This document shows positions 31,303 to 42,953 of a stretch of DNA of 64,000 nt, in pieces. The position numbers and the translations under genes were made by a program. Within the stretch, counting starts at the first letter, position 1, and every line of letters starts with the position of its first letter. The notes below the pieces were generated by a model that saw nothing but the letters and a program-made list of their open reading frames with translations, searched no databases and was not told the origin of the DNA. The stretch comes from Skeletonema tropicum (Eukaryota; Bacillariophyta; Thalassiosirophyceae; Thalassiosirales; Thalassiosiraceae), in contig CM074137.1 in assembly GCA_037178625.1 (NCBI GenBank), positions 1,984,001 through 2,048,000 on the forward strand, read 5' to 3'.

Positions 31303-33468
31303 AAGGGTCGTTTCACTTGGGCGTAGTCCGGCTGTAGTTCGTGTATATTTGTGTCATTACATCATAGGGATTAATAAAGATAGTATTTGTGTTTCTGCTA
31401 CTTGAATGGATCCAGCAATAACTAGGCACTAACAACTGTCGATAGCATGCTGCTCCTTTCCTACAGGAATAACATATGACAACATGCGATACTATGAAGA
31501 ACTTGTGTGCATTATCATTTCAGATGCGTTGACAGGAAGTAGTGAGTAGATGTTGACGTAGCTCACAGAACGAGTTATCATCAGGACAAACTTCTTGTCC
31601 AACCTGAGTAAAGGCTGAGCTAGAGAGAGTGCATTGAGTTAGATTGAGTTTAGCTTCTTTGAGATGGCTGGGGCGTTGAACAGTTTCGCTCACAAGCTGG
31701 CAACCATGTAACAACATTTGCATTGGTCCACAAACCACAAGAAAAACTTTCCGACAGTTAGAAATGATAGTTCGAAGAAAAAGCAAAGTAGATAGTAGTG
31801 CAAAGCGTCGCTCTAATAGACTCTCTATGATGCATATATCTCATCAGCTTCCTCGGCAACGCTAAATCTGAAGGTGCGTGAGATAACCTCAAATTCCTCA
31901 AAATGACGAATTTGAAACACCAAAATTTATACGTTGGGGCCTATTTACATAGGAATTGTACCAGGAAAAAATCATCTAATTCGCTTATTCGTCTCTTGAG
32001 GCGAAGGGGTCCGAAGGGGCATTTTTTTTTGTGCTGTTTCCTTCGTCGATTTTGGGGGCGAAAAAGAAGGAGAAAAGAAGGAGGAAAGTTCGCGTGCTCT
32101 GGATGGCTCTGGTTAGCAGCTGCATCACAGCTGCTATATATAGAGGATGCAGACTACCTATATACTATTGTTATTCTTCTTCGATAAATATTATTTCATA
32201 TCTAATTGAAGTCTAGCCACCCTGCTACGAGATTGGCGTCAAGCCAAGGGAATGCATCCAAGCAGGAGCTAAACTATTGATATGGATAGTATGTACGGTT
32301 GTAACTCTCTTTCATTTGTGTCAACACTGTTTGTTATAAGCTAAGGTTACAATCCTCTCCAATCTTCTACTGTGCAGCAGAACTGAGTTGTTGTTGAATC
32401 TCAAATCTTATATGTCATATTTGCCGCATAGAGTTGAATACCATCAGTAATGCTTTCTTACGTATTCGTTTGTTTCAAATTGTGCAACCTTGTCCACTAT
32501 CACACGACTCAAATTGGCACAAGCAGAGTAATACATGTGTCATAGTCGATGAAGGTCATACTAGATAGTAATTGTTGCGTGTGGATGCATATGTTGTACA
32601 GAGGTATGCCCACTTTATACGCTACACAAAGCAACTTGCAAACACGAATGATGCAGCAACTAACACCAGGAAAAACGTATCTTTGACCAAGCCGATAGTT
32701 ATGAATCATTAGAAGAGTATTTCCACTATGAGGAGGGACAAGAGCTTCACCTGACGCATCTGTTTTGGTTGATGTCGAGCGACGACGCCCAAAGCGCCAA
32801 CAATCTTCACGTTGAGTATTTTGTGAGCTAGACGACGACGCAACACATTTATCTGATTGTCAGCAACATCAGAGATATTCTTTACCTCGTTCATTTTGTG
32901 TTGGTTAAACGGAATCGTCCGACGATGGAATATAGAGGAGCCGTCGACGCGTAGATTGTGTCACAACATCAACGTGATGTTTGCGCATAATTTGCATAAA
33001 TACGATGGCGATTTGAGAGTTCTGCATCTATAGATAAATCCAAAGGACCGTTCGAATGCGGTCGATGATCAAGTCGCTATTCGTGGGGACTTGGTAGTTG
33101 TGTATGCCGCATGTTGGCGCCGGCAATCTCTGACGGACATCATGGTTTGATGGCTGTTTGATGGGGATAGGTTCGCAACCTGGTCACGAATCGACAGCTC
33201 TACGTGATTTATCTCTATACGCGATATACGGGTAACGTTGAACCTCGTGACTTGAAGTGACCGTATTTGCACCCCCTCCGTGACCGTATTTGCACCACCA
33301 CCGTGACCGTACTTATTTGTAAGAAAAGCCAAAAACTTGCCTGAAGGGGTCTCGTTTTTGTCTTTCTGTCAACCCACATACGAAGGAATAAATACAAATT
33401 TTAGCGGGAGGAAAGATATTAATGTGCTTTGAAGAATAGAAGCCTTCTTGACGCAAGCATCCTCAATC
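31303..33468. other. Long intergenic region
   Basis: No gene is supported on either strand; frames are short and lack coding character. A 23-bp unit gtgaccgtatttgcacc(cc/ac).. is tandemly repeated two and a half times at 33257-33319. Confidence 0.5.
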
Positions 33469-35975
33469 ATGCTGCTTCGTGCCGTCCACAACAAAGAATC
33501 GAAACAGGTGAGTGGTCAAATGCGTTTTAGCTATTTGTTCCTGCTCATGCTTGGCTTGGCGTTTGGCTTGGCCTCTTATCATCTCACGGCCTTTGTCTTC
33601 TTCTCTCTCTACTCTTCAACTTCAAAGATCATCTCATCTCTACCTCTACCACAGTCGACATTTCAAATGGCACTTCTAGCTTCGCTCAACGCTGGAGCAT
33701 CACCGCTTCTTGCAGCATCACTGCTTCTGCCTTCGCTCCGTTCCGCCACAGCCGATCCACGTCTGAACGAGCGTCCTCCACTACTCACCTTTGAACCAAA
33801 CTATCATGCTCATGCCGGACAATGAACGTCGTTTAAGTCTCGCGGATATTGCTGGTAAGATCAAAAATCACAACTGCACTGCTCAAATTCCACCCGAGTC
33901 TCCGATCGACTTGCGCATTACGAAGGCGCATGCCTCTTGTGGGTATGATGCCGTACGTATTTCAGTCATTACGCATTCGGAAGCACCTCCCACCTTTGTA
34001 TCCGATCCACTCGGTAACGGCACCTCATTGGACTGGGACTACTCGGGTTAATTCAAGTATCGCTGGACATCTCAATTTGATACTGGCACGCACAACTTGC
34101 GTCGCCTGAATACTACAGGTGAAATGCTTGATGTTGATGCGCAGAACTACACGTGGGGTTGGGGTGGACTCTGAATGCACCGGATACGGCTTGTCTCATG
34201 GCATGTCAGGACAATTCTGATTGTAATCATTTCAGTTTGTTCTACAATAGTACCACAGAGGAGGTACAGTGTGAACTCTTCGAGGAATGCAGCACTTGTT
34301 CTCTCCTGAGGAATTGATCACTTCTTTTGCATCTAAATTTATTCCCCATGAGCAGACTGTTAGTTTGAAAGATGGCTGGACTACTACTAGCAAGTATGGT
34401 GACTCCTACATTCATACTCGTATCACACAAGTCGTACCGGGAGTTAACAATCCATATTTGCCGCTGATGGTCATGAATTTAATGTCAAGATTCCAAAGAA
34501 GGATGAGAAGGCCAAATGCATTGTTGGGGAGATCCTTGTATCTCAAGTAAATTTGTTGGATGCTCCTTTGGGGAATACTTTGACGCGTATGAAAAGTCGG
34601 TAACAATGCTAAATCAATTGAGTGAGGTTGATGATAGCTTCGATTGTTTCATAATGTTGAATGATAACTTTTATGACTCAGATGAACGAGTTACTGTGAG
34701 CTTCTGGAAGAGGCTAAGTCTCGCGGCCAAGAGCAAACCTTTGATATATATTCTTGGCAACCATGATATTTGTAAGTGATATCTGGTGGAGATTATGTAC
34801 ATGCATTCGTGTTCTTATCTATACTCACCCTCTCTCCCTCAATCCTGCAGGGACTGGTGGAGCGCCATCGGCGGGAGTGGCATCTGATCCACTACATTAT
34901 TCACTTCAATACTTGGCACTTGACACAGTAGCTTCCTTGGGAGATAGCGCTACAGGAGGTTGGTTAACTACGACATCAATCCAGATGATCCTCCACCTGG
35001 TTCGGGCACAATCTACCAATCAATCACAGCTACATCTTCTATCACGAATTCTATCAGCTGGTTTCAATTCGGATTCGGTGGATTGGGGATGCTCTACTTC
35101 AATGTAAGTCGCTCAACGTATTGATCCTTTTATCGCTTCGCTCAAACACTCACAATACTTTTCGCTCTAGGGTGCATACGCGGCTAGTGATCTTGGTCTT
35201 TACTTCGAGCAAGCCTGCTCTTTCTTTGAGTCAAATATTGACAAGGATGGTATGGAACAATTCTACTTATTGGTCACTGGAATGGACAGGATACCACCCA
35301 ATCATGGATGTAAGACCTCTCTCTTGAATGACTATGACTATGCAATCAATACATCATTTGTCTGCTTCAATCTCACCTCACCTTCTTGCATGATTGTTAC
35401 CCACCTACCTTAAGCTTACCTTATGGCGGACAAATGGTGACTCCAGATGCCAGGAAACTCTTACTCCAAACCCCTGGCTGCTCACAGTTCGGGAGGCACA
35501 TAATTTACTTTGATGGACATGGCCACACAAATGAAATCATTGAACCCGCCAATGGCTACTTGATGGGAGGTCACGGAATCATGGGAGTGAGCCCGCAGAA
35601 TTTCAGCATTCCTGTGTCCGCAGAATATGGACACTTTCTTCTACTGAGTGGACCGACCACAATCCATTATTTCAAGGAGATATTCTCAAACACACTCCCC
35701 GCCATAGCGAGCATGTTTGATCCGTCTACTATTGAAACGTACAATTACTTTGAGATTCTTAACTGTCTAAAGAAAAGAGTAGCGTTGGTGAATGTGCTAA
35801 GTTGCTGTGTGACAAATGGCTCTACTTCGGTGCGGAAGCGGAAGCGGAAGCGGATGAGGCCAGCCCTGATCCTACATCACAGCCTACTTCTGGTGCGCTT
35901 CATCATGCTGCGTATTTGTTGCTTCTTTTGCTCGGGCCTGCAACTGCGCATGCTGTGGCAACATGGATGATTTAG
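33469..35975 (+). pseudogene. Calcineurin-like metallophosphoesterase, many frameshifts
   Basis: Pieces of one secreted enzyme are readable in changing frames. A short first exon ends at 33508 (intron 33509..33653, GTGAGT...CCACAG). It is followed by SLADIAGKIKNHNC, a Cys-rich PAN/apple-like part (LMACQDNSDCNHFSLFYN...CELFEECSTC), then the phosphoesterase core: DCFIMLNDNFYDSDER where families usually have GDNFY, and IYILGNHDI (metal-binding Asn-His). Further introns fit at 34770-34850 and 35104-35171. Later segments include LLVGHWNG-type sequence and IIYFDGHGHTNE. The tail has a Cys pair, an acidic linker and a hydrophobic end that could be a GPI or membrane anchor. At least five one-base shifts break it. 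Substrate unknown. It is a pseudogene or a badly assembled live gene. Confidence 0.65.
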
Positions 35976-36379
35976 TGTGTTGAGGTGGAGATGGTTATAC
36001 ATGGAAAGTTTGTGCGAGTCGCGCAATCTAATCAGTGTCAGTGTTTGTGTTACGGAGGCGAGTGATCAAGCAACTGTTAGAGCTGCCTATTTTTGTGAAG
36101 AAATGAAGTAAATGACCAATATTCATGCGAACAACTCTACCTTTCCGTAGCTCTACATATCGTAGTTCTTTCAGTTCATCTCTCGAGATCTCTTAGCTGA
36201 TGCTCATAGACAAGACAGAACTGTGTAGCTGGATCAAGTAATTGCAAGCCCATTTGTGTTGGCACAATAGCAACAACCGAGAAGATTACGTTCCTTGTGT
36301 GGAAGTCTACGATCAATTCTGTCGCCATGTTCAAGTTCTGTTTTGTATTGGTGAGATGTGAAAATATGAGTTGTGTCAG

Positions 36380-37270
36380 TCAAAGCGGTACGTCCAAGTA
36401 CTACGTGTAGGATGGTACTGCATCTGTGGACGGTTGAGAGACTGACTCTGAGGTCGACTGAGAACTACTTTGAGAGGAAGTTGTACCATCAGTGCTGCGA
36501 AGTAAATATGAAATTTGGTCATCATTAAGTGATGACAGCGTTATCGGGCAATTGTTGCTCTCATAGAGTGCATGTGTGGCAGCTAGAGTCCCGCTGAGCC
36601 GTATGCAGTTCAGACTGTTCTCCCGAAGATTTGTGTGTAGTAGTAGGTACTGGAATCAGGGCTTTTGTAGGATCCCTCATAGTGGTAGTTGTGATGTTTT
36701 GATTTCCAAATAGAGGCAGCTCGTTCGAGAATGTTCGATGGGGTTCTTGTGAATGCTTTTTGGGCCATGTTGCAGGCGTTTGGAAATTTGGATTGAAGCG
36801 TTTTGTAGTTGCCATTTGGTGGTGTGCCGTAGAGGAAATGGGTGATTGTAGGGCCAAAAAGTCCTATAAGGAACTGATAGCAAAGGGCAGCAGTTGCATG
36901 TTGTCGTTGAATAGCTTGCCGGTAATTTGCTCTCCAGTGAGTGTTATTTGTGAGGAGCTGTCGATGCGGGATGTATTGGAACCTCTACCTCTTTGAAACT
37001 TACTCTTCTCTGCCAAAATAAGTGACGCGACGATATTGTTTGATTTAGCGTTACTTTCACCTCGGGCTCGGGCTCGGGATGGAGAAGGGCAAGTATCATG
37101 TATGCTATGGTCAATCCGATCTTTGATAATCTGCATCTACATCTGTAGTTGTAGTGGCCGTCTGGGACTATATTGTGAGGTTGAAATGGGTGTCGAGTCG
37201 AATGGTCGTATGTACTTGGAGCAGCTGCTCTCGGAGAAATTGAACAGTAATAATCCCAGCTCGTCATATC
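36380..37270 (-). repeat. Decayed repeat copy, inverted partner of 14000-14890
   Basis: Minus-strand frames contain SSQITLTGEQITGKLFNDNM, FGPTITHFLYGTPPN and SQEPHRTFSNELPLFGN, matching the plus-strand pieces at 14.0-14.9 kb. Several stops and shifts differ between the copies. An 18-bp run of cgggct repeats (about 37061) interrupts it. Confidence 0.6.
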
Positions 37271-37767
37271 ATCGTGAATTGATCTTAGTTAGGGCCTTAT
37301 CCACCAATCGGTGCGTAGCAGCAGTGAAGTTGATTTTGTTACACAGCTGGTAATAATTGAGAACCCAGAAAAGGAATCTGTTCGAATGTGTTAACTCTTT
37401 TTGCGATCGTGGTAGTAGTATAAAAATAGGAGTTCGCAGAAAGGAAATTTGCAAGCATCTTCAACTTCAGAACCATTTTTCCGGGTTCAACAAATTCCAG
37501 CTGATCAGAAGTCCAATTTTTCCGAGGGAACTCACGTAATACCAGGCCAGCTGCTTTGTACCCATCCCACAAACGCGAGCTATGGATTCCATTGAAGTTT
37601 GAAGGGAGAACACAGTCGATTGAGATTGGCTCAGCCAGCTGCATCTGTTGACGGACGTGAAGCTGCCCTCTTGTACATCATATTATCCAGATTACTTCCT
37701 GCCCTGTTCAGCTCGACCGCTTTGCTGACAACTCATATCTTCACATATCAACAATTCACAACAGGAC

Positions 37768-38213
37768 ATGAACATAGCGTCAGAATTGATCGCAGACTTC
37801 CCCCTCAGACGCAACCATGTGCATGTACGATTTGCAAAAACAGCGCAGCTTTATATTGTTCCTAGGCACGAGACAAGAACAGAAGCGAGCTGTGGTACAA
37901 CAAGGCAGAATACAACTCAATGAAACTGAAACATCAGGCAAGACGTCCTCCAAGCTCGTGCAAGTGAGTGGACATCCGAAGAAGATAGAGGCTCCTGGAT
38001 TGGTATTGCTCATCTACTCTCACCTGCCTCTGCGCTGGAGGTGCAGGCTTGTAGACGTCGATGCGTACGTGCAGTTCTCGCAGAGCAGGCGAGACAAGGG
38101 CAGTCTGAATGTTTGAGGTCTGAGAGTATTGCTCTTGCCTCTTCAGCCGAGACAAGGAAGGCCGTATTGGGAGCATGGAAGCTCGGTAAGCTCAACCAAT
38201 ATTCCATTTGAGA
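37768..38213 (+). pseudogene. MASELI-family copy with frameshift
   Basis: The frame starts at ATG 37768 (MNIASELIADFPLRRNHVHV) and runs through VRFAKTAQLYIVPRHE. One base is missing compared with the copy at 39420 (cacgagacaag against cacgaggacaag), after which the original frame is lost. The downstream sequence still matches the other copies to the shared end (caatattccatttga). It is non-functional as written. Confidence 0.7.
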
Positions 38214-39419
38214 ATACACAGGCAATCTCCTCAAGGTTCGAGTGGATAGGCTGTTTGTACTTCGGGTTCGTTGGGTTTAGAGTACAATCGCCGACTTAAG
38301 CATCCTGAAAGCCACCATCATTTCTGGCTGTGCTGCACTCGGGTGATTGGTGCGGATGCCATCATCGATATAGAAGTAGACAATGTCTAGAGGTAGGAAG
38401 GAGATAGGAATACTTTCTTTGGCATCCCATTACTGATAGGATTTTAGAGTTAGGTTAGGTTTAAAATAGGGATCAATGACTTTTCGGTCATCAAAACAGG
38501 CAATCCAGAGTTTAGCATACTAATAGAATTCATTTTCTTCCATACCTTCTCCGACATACCAATGCACAAAGACAAGCTTGGCATACATCAAGTCGAACTT
38601 GTGATATGCTCAAATAATAATAATATCCATTATATACATAATATCTATGTCTTTACAGAATAGCAACTAAATAGTACTCAGCACAGTCCATGCTATCTCC
38701 TCTCAACTAACTAATTCCCACCAATCGGAATGGAGAAGGGCAAGTATCAGAGTTGCATGTGACCATGTCGAATCCGATCTTTGATAGTCTGCATCTGTAG
38801 TAGCCTGTTGCCTTCGTGGAGACTACTGTGAGGTTGAAATGGGTGTCGAGTCGAATGGTCGTACTTGGACTTTCTGGTGCTGCGGATTAGGCCTTCGGCT
38901 TCTTTTTCAATCTTAGAGTCAGTGAGTTGGATGTAAGTATGGGATGAGTGGTTGCATTTGGATGTGACCTAACAAGAGAGCAGCTGCTCTCGGAGAAATT
39001 GAACTGATGATCTAAGCTTGTCATAAGTATCATCGTGAAGTGATCTTAGTTAGGGCCTTATCCACCAATCGTACATAGGTAGCGCGGCAGCAGTGAATTT
39101 TGTTACACAGCTGGTAATAATTGAGAACCCAGAAAAGGAATCTGTTCGAATGTGTGAACTCTTTTTGCAATCGTGGTAGTAAAAATAGGAGTTCGCACAC
39201 CCGAAAGGAACCATTAAATTGCAAGCATCTTCAACTTCAGAATCATTTTTCCGGGTTCAACAAAATCTACCAGCTAAGCAGAAGTCCAATTTCTCCGAGC
39301 AAACTCACGCTTCTGTTGACTTGAAGCTGCCCTCTTGTACATCATATCCAAATTACTTCCTGCTCAGCCTCATAATACGAACACCAAATAATCGTCATCA
39401 TCCTCTACTAACTACTAAC

Positions 39420-39848
39420 ATGGCGTCAGAATTGATTCCCCTCAGACGCAACCATGTGCATGTACGATTTGCAAAAACAGCGCAGCTTTATATTGTTCCT
39501 AGGCACGAGGACAAGAACAGAAGCGAGCTGTGGTACAACAAGGCAGAATACAACTCAATGAAACGAAACATCAGGCAAGACGTCCTCCAAGCTCGTGCAA
39601 GTGATTGGGCATCCGCAGAAGATAGAGGCTCCTGGATTGGTATTGCTCATCTACTCTCACCTGCCTCTGCGCTGGAGGTGCAGGCTTGCAGACGTCGATG
39701 CGTACGTGCAGTTCTCGCAGAGCAGGCGAGACAAGGGCAGTCTGAATGTTTGAGGTCTGAGAGTATTGCTCTTGCCTCTTCAGCCGAGACAAGGAAGGCC
39801 GTATTAAGAGCAAGGAAGTTCGGTAAGCTTCACCAATATTCCATTTGA
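39420..39848 (+). CDS. MASELI-family protein, open copy
   Basis: 142 residues from the ATG at 39420, which lies in the sequence aacatggcgtcag shared by all copies. It differs from the 15843 copy mainly by an in-frame deletion after ASELI (three residues of VDF) and a few substitutions. In-frame change plus retained reading frame argues for some constraint, or for very recent duplication. The conserved head (HVHVRFAKTAQLYIVPRHED, then LWYNKAEYNSMK) and the Arg/Ala-rich second half are as in the other copies. Function unknown. Confidence 0.55.
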   Translation: MASELIPLRRNHVHVRFAKTAQLYIVPRHEDKNRSELWYNKAEYNSMKRNIRQDVLQARASDWASAEDRGSWIGIAHLLSPASALEVQACRRRCVRAVLAEQARQGQSECLRSESIALASSAETRKAVLRARKFGKLHQYSI

Positions 39849-40349
39849 GAATACACAGGCAATCTCCTCAAGGTTCGAGTGGATATATAGGCTGTTTGTA
39901 CTTTGGGTTCGTTAGGGTCTGCTCCCATACTGATCACTGATTCCAACTCAGCTGAGTACAATCACCGATGATGAATCCTGAGAGCCACAATCATTTCTGG
40001 CTCTGCTGCACTTCGGGTTCGGGTGATTGGTGCGGATGCCATCATCGATATAGAAACAGACACTGTCTAGAGGTATTTGGCATCCTTATCAGGGTTATAG
40101 GTTAGGTTTAAAATAGGGATAAATAAATGATGACTTTTCTGTCATCAAAAAAGGCAATCAAGACTTTTTAGCATGATAACGTTGAGAATTCATTTTCTTC
40201 CATACCTTCTCCGACATTCCAATGCACAAAGGCACGCTTGGCATGCATCAAGTTGAACTTATGATAAGCTCAAATAATAATAATATCCAATAAATGATAA
40301 TGTCTTAACAGTTACAGACTAGCAACTAAATACTACTCAGCACAATCTA

Positions 40350-41231
40350 CGCTATCTCCTCTCTCAATCCAACTAATTCCCACAAAGCTCAATCAATCCA
40401 AAGCACAAACCACTCATCACGCAAGATTTGGACCAGCAATCACATAATCTGTGTTACAGTAAATTACGTAGTATGGTACTGGTATTGTAAACAAGAAAAG
40501 CGTCTGTGGTTGAGACGACTCAGAGGTCGCTTCGACTGAGAACTACTTCTTTGAGAGGTACTTGTAAACAGTGCTCGTCTCCCTACCGGTCACCCTCGCC
40601 AAATACACTTCTCCTAATGCAGTGCCCTCATTGATTAGTTGGCACAGACGCATCAGATGCTGCGCTGAAGAACGTCAAAGGAGGGCGGCGGGGTCCAAGA
40701 TGATAGGTACTTCGACTTCGAAGATCCACCCCGACCAGAACGCTTCGCTGAAGACACTTCTATTAAAGCTGTACCGTCAATGATTGGTGGATTGTGGCGA
40801 GTGGTTGATTGGTTGGAACGATAGTAGTAGTATTAGGCATAGGATGTTCCATGTGCGTGTTGTGTTGGCTTGGTGTTGATGTTTTGGATCTTTTTGCTTC
40901 GATTTTTTTTGTGATGGTCGGTGCGACATCATCACTCACCCTACAAAGGTCTTCTGTCATGAATGGGAGTCCTCTCCTTACCTTCTTGAAAGATTGGATT
41001 ATTTGGAACGGCAACATATCATATCATTCGTACAAACTTATTGCTTGAGAAAAGAACCAAAGTCAAGACAATGTTTCCCAAACAACTATGTATGTCCAAT
41101 CAATAATAATGTCTTTACAGACTGTTAGCAACTAAATACTACTCAGCACAATCTATGCTCAATCTATGCTATCTCCTGCCTCTCAACAACTACTCTAACT
41201 AAATAATCTAACTAATTCAATTCAATTCAAT
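40350..41231. other. Gene-free flank
   Basis: No supported gene. It includes fragments of the neighbouring repeats and an (AATTC)n tract at about 41214-41236 just past the end of the minus-strand acyl-CoA-binding gene. Confidence 0.5.
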
Positions 41232-42430
41232 TCAATTCCCACTAAGCTCAATCAAGCCAAAGCACCAACCACTCATCACCGCCAAACACACCGCACAAAC
41301 CGCCAACCACGGCAACACACAAAGCCAATACCACCATCCACAAACACCCATCCCCACAAACACCACACTCCCTACCAATATACCCAACCTCCCGACCACA
41401 CCATTCGCAACATCACATAATATCATCATGGGCATCAACGCCAACCCACTCATTCGCACCGATATCGTCTGATGTTGTTCGCATAAACTTTCTACTGCAC
41501 GTGCCGCGGGTAGTATCTCCTCTAGAAACAATCGACCCAATGGAGCATTGGTACGTTTGGCACCAAATAGGAGTGTTTGGGACATGCTTACCATGGATCC
41601 TAAATAGGTACATATCAAGATCCATAATATCCAAATTGCTAAAAAGACATTGTGCACTGGCCACAAGAACGCTTGGAATACTCGTGGACTCAATAGAGAC
41701 GACACTGCCTGTCCACCATGTCCATGGCCCATGTACTCCGATACCACGAGTGATATCCGTTCAATCTGACAGGCTATACCAATAATCAACTTTTCTGGAA
41801 TAGAAAGAGGGTTTTGGACCTCGAGACAGAGTGGTTCTTGCTTGGCCCACCATCCGTTGGAGGGGTGTGTGACTTGAAGGCGTGCGAGGTAGGCGGAGCG
41901 TGATTCGGATGCTGCTGCAGCATAGGAGGGGGATTGCGGCGAGTCCTCTTGGACAGAGGAGGACACCGTCGTCGGTAGTATTGTCTGCTGCCGCTGCCGG
42001 AGTGTTTTGTGGAGTGGTCGAGTGATACATGGGCGTGGATTGTGTGGATGATGGTCCTGGAGCTCCTGCAGATTGCTGCTGTTGCTGTGGATTCGTTGGC
42101 CGTTGTTGAGAAGATGCTGTTGCGCCGCCAGCACTGCTCCTCGATCCATCATCTCGAACACCATACAATTGCACCTGTCGCTCAGCATTCCACCACATAC
42201 GCCTCCATTGCATCTTGCTGTGATAACCCCATTTTAGCCCGCCATGCGTTCAATTTGGCCTTGTCGGCGACACTGGCCGACGGTGGATCGGAGGTGGGTG
42301 CGTCTCCGCTGACGGATTGTTTGTGGAGGGCGTAGAGTTCGAGGACGGTCGCGGTTAGGAGGGTGGTCGTTGGGGTTTCCACTGATTTCATGAATTGAGT
42401 TTTGGATCGAAAGTTTGAGACTGCCGTCAT
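41232..42430 (-). CDS. Acyl-CoA-binding protein with membrane C-terminus, frameshifted
   Basis: From the ATG at 42430 the first 80 residues form an ACBP domain: LELYALHKQSVSGD, then KAKLNAWRAKMGLSQQDAM and AYV, matching the acyl-CoA-binding signature (LYgLyKQAT.GD and KW.AW...G.S.eeA...Y). Just past it the frame stops at 42182. One extra T in gaatgctgagcgacagg would explain this, because the next frame continues ERQVQLYGVRDDGS and a Gln/Pro/Ser linker. A second shift near 42000 leads to SPSYAAAASESRSAYLARLQ and a region with three or four hydrophobic helices ending at 41232. The likely role is membrane-anchored acyl-CoA binding, as in ACBD5-type proteins. The two shifts are either assembly indels or decay. 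Confidence 0.7.
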
Positions 42431-42953
42431 TTTTTGCGTCGTTTACTGCGATGATCTGATGAATCGATACTACAACTTAGCTGCTGGCTGATGATATTAT
42501 GAGCTCTCTACTTATGCTCCACTGTAGATTGCTCGATACGTACTTGTGTAGATAGAATCTTTGGAGACCATTGCGAAGTGTCAGAATAGCAGCATTGTCG
42601 TGGTGGTTGCGTAGAAGATCGACGTCACATCGCGCCATTTTTCCTTACATTTTTCGGCACCTCTCTCTCTTTTACCCGCTTCTTTTCCAAAATTGACACA
42701 CTACTAATTCCTAACTGTTGAAGATACCCCGTAGGATACCAAATTTTGTCGACAAAATCGCTTCAAATTTTTGATTTCATTCGAGTCTTTCATGCGAAGA
42801 GCTGCGCCGATCTCTTGTGAACGATCATTCAAACTACAGCGAATGAACCAACACACAACAGCAACACAGTAATACAGTCAATTAATTGGATAGATAGTTC
42901 AGAAACTTGGTGGAAGCAGAATAATCAAAAGTAACAAACAATCAAATAGAACC
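42431..42953. other. Divergent intergenic region
   Basis: This lies between the minus-strand ACBP start and the plus-strand six-cysteine-repeat gene, so it should hold both promoters. No gene or repeat is seen. Confidence 0.6.

Larger units (their letters stand above)
37140..40350. repeat. Tandem ~1.64-kb duplication with MASELI copies
   Basis: The blocks around 37140-38700 and 38720-40350 align head to tail with an offset of about 1637 bp (for example ccatttgagaatacacagg at 38204 and 39841). They include the family gene, its 5' flank (ggtaataattgagaacccag) and a downstream flank (gttaggtttaaaatagggat). The left-hand group at 12.4-16.1 kb carries related blocks in the opposite orientation. 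Boundaries were read by eye. Confidence 0.75.

Noticed and set aside
32709..32894. 61-residue minus-strand frame with a possible first intron
   Set aside because: A GTAAAG...CAG intron is possible after three codons, but there is no recognisable protein and the evidence is too thin to annotate.
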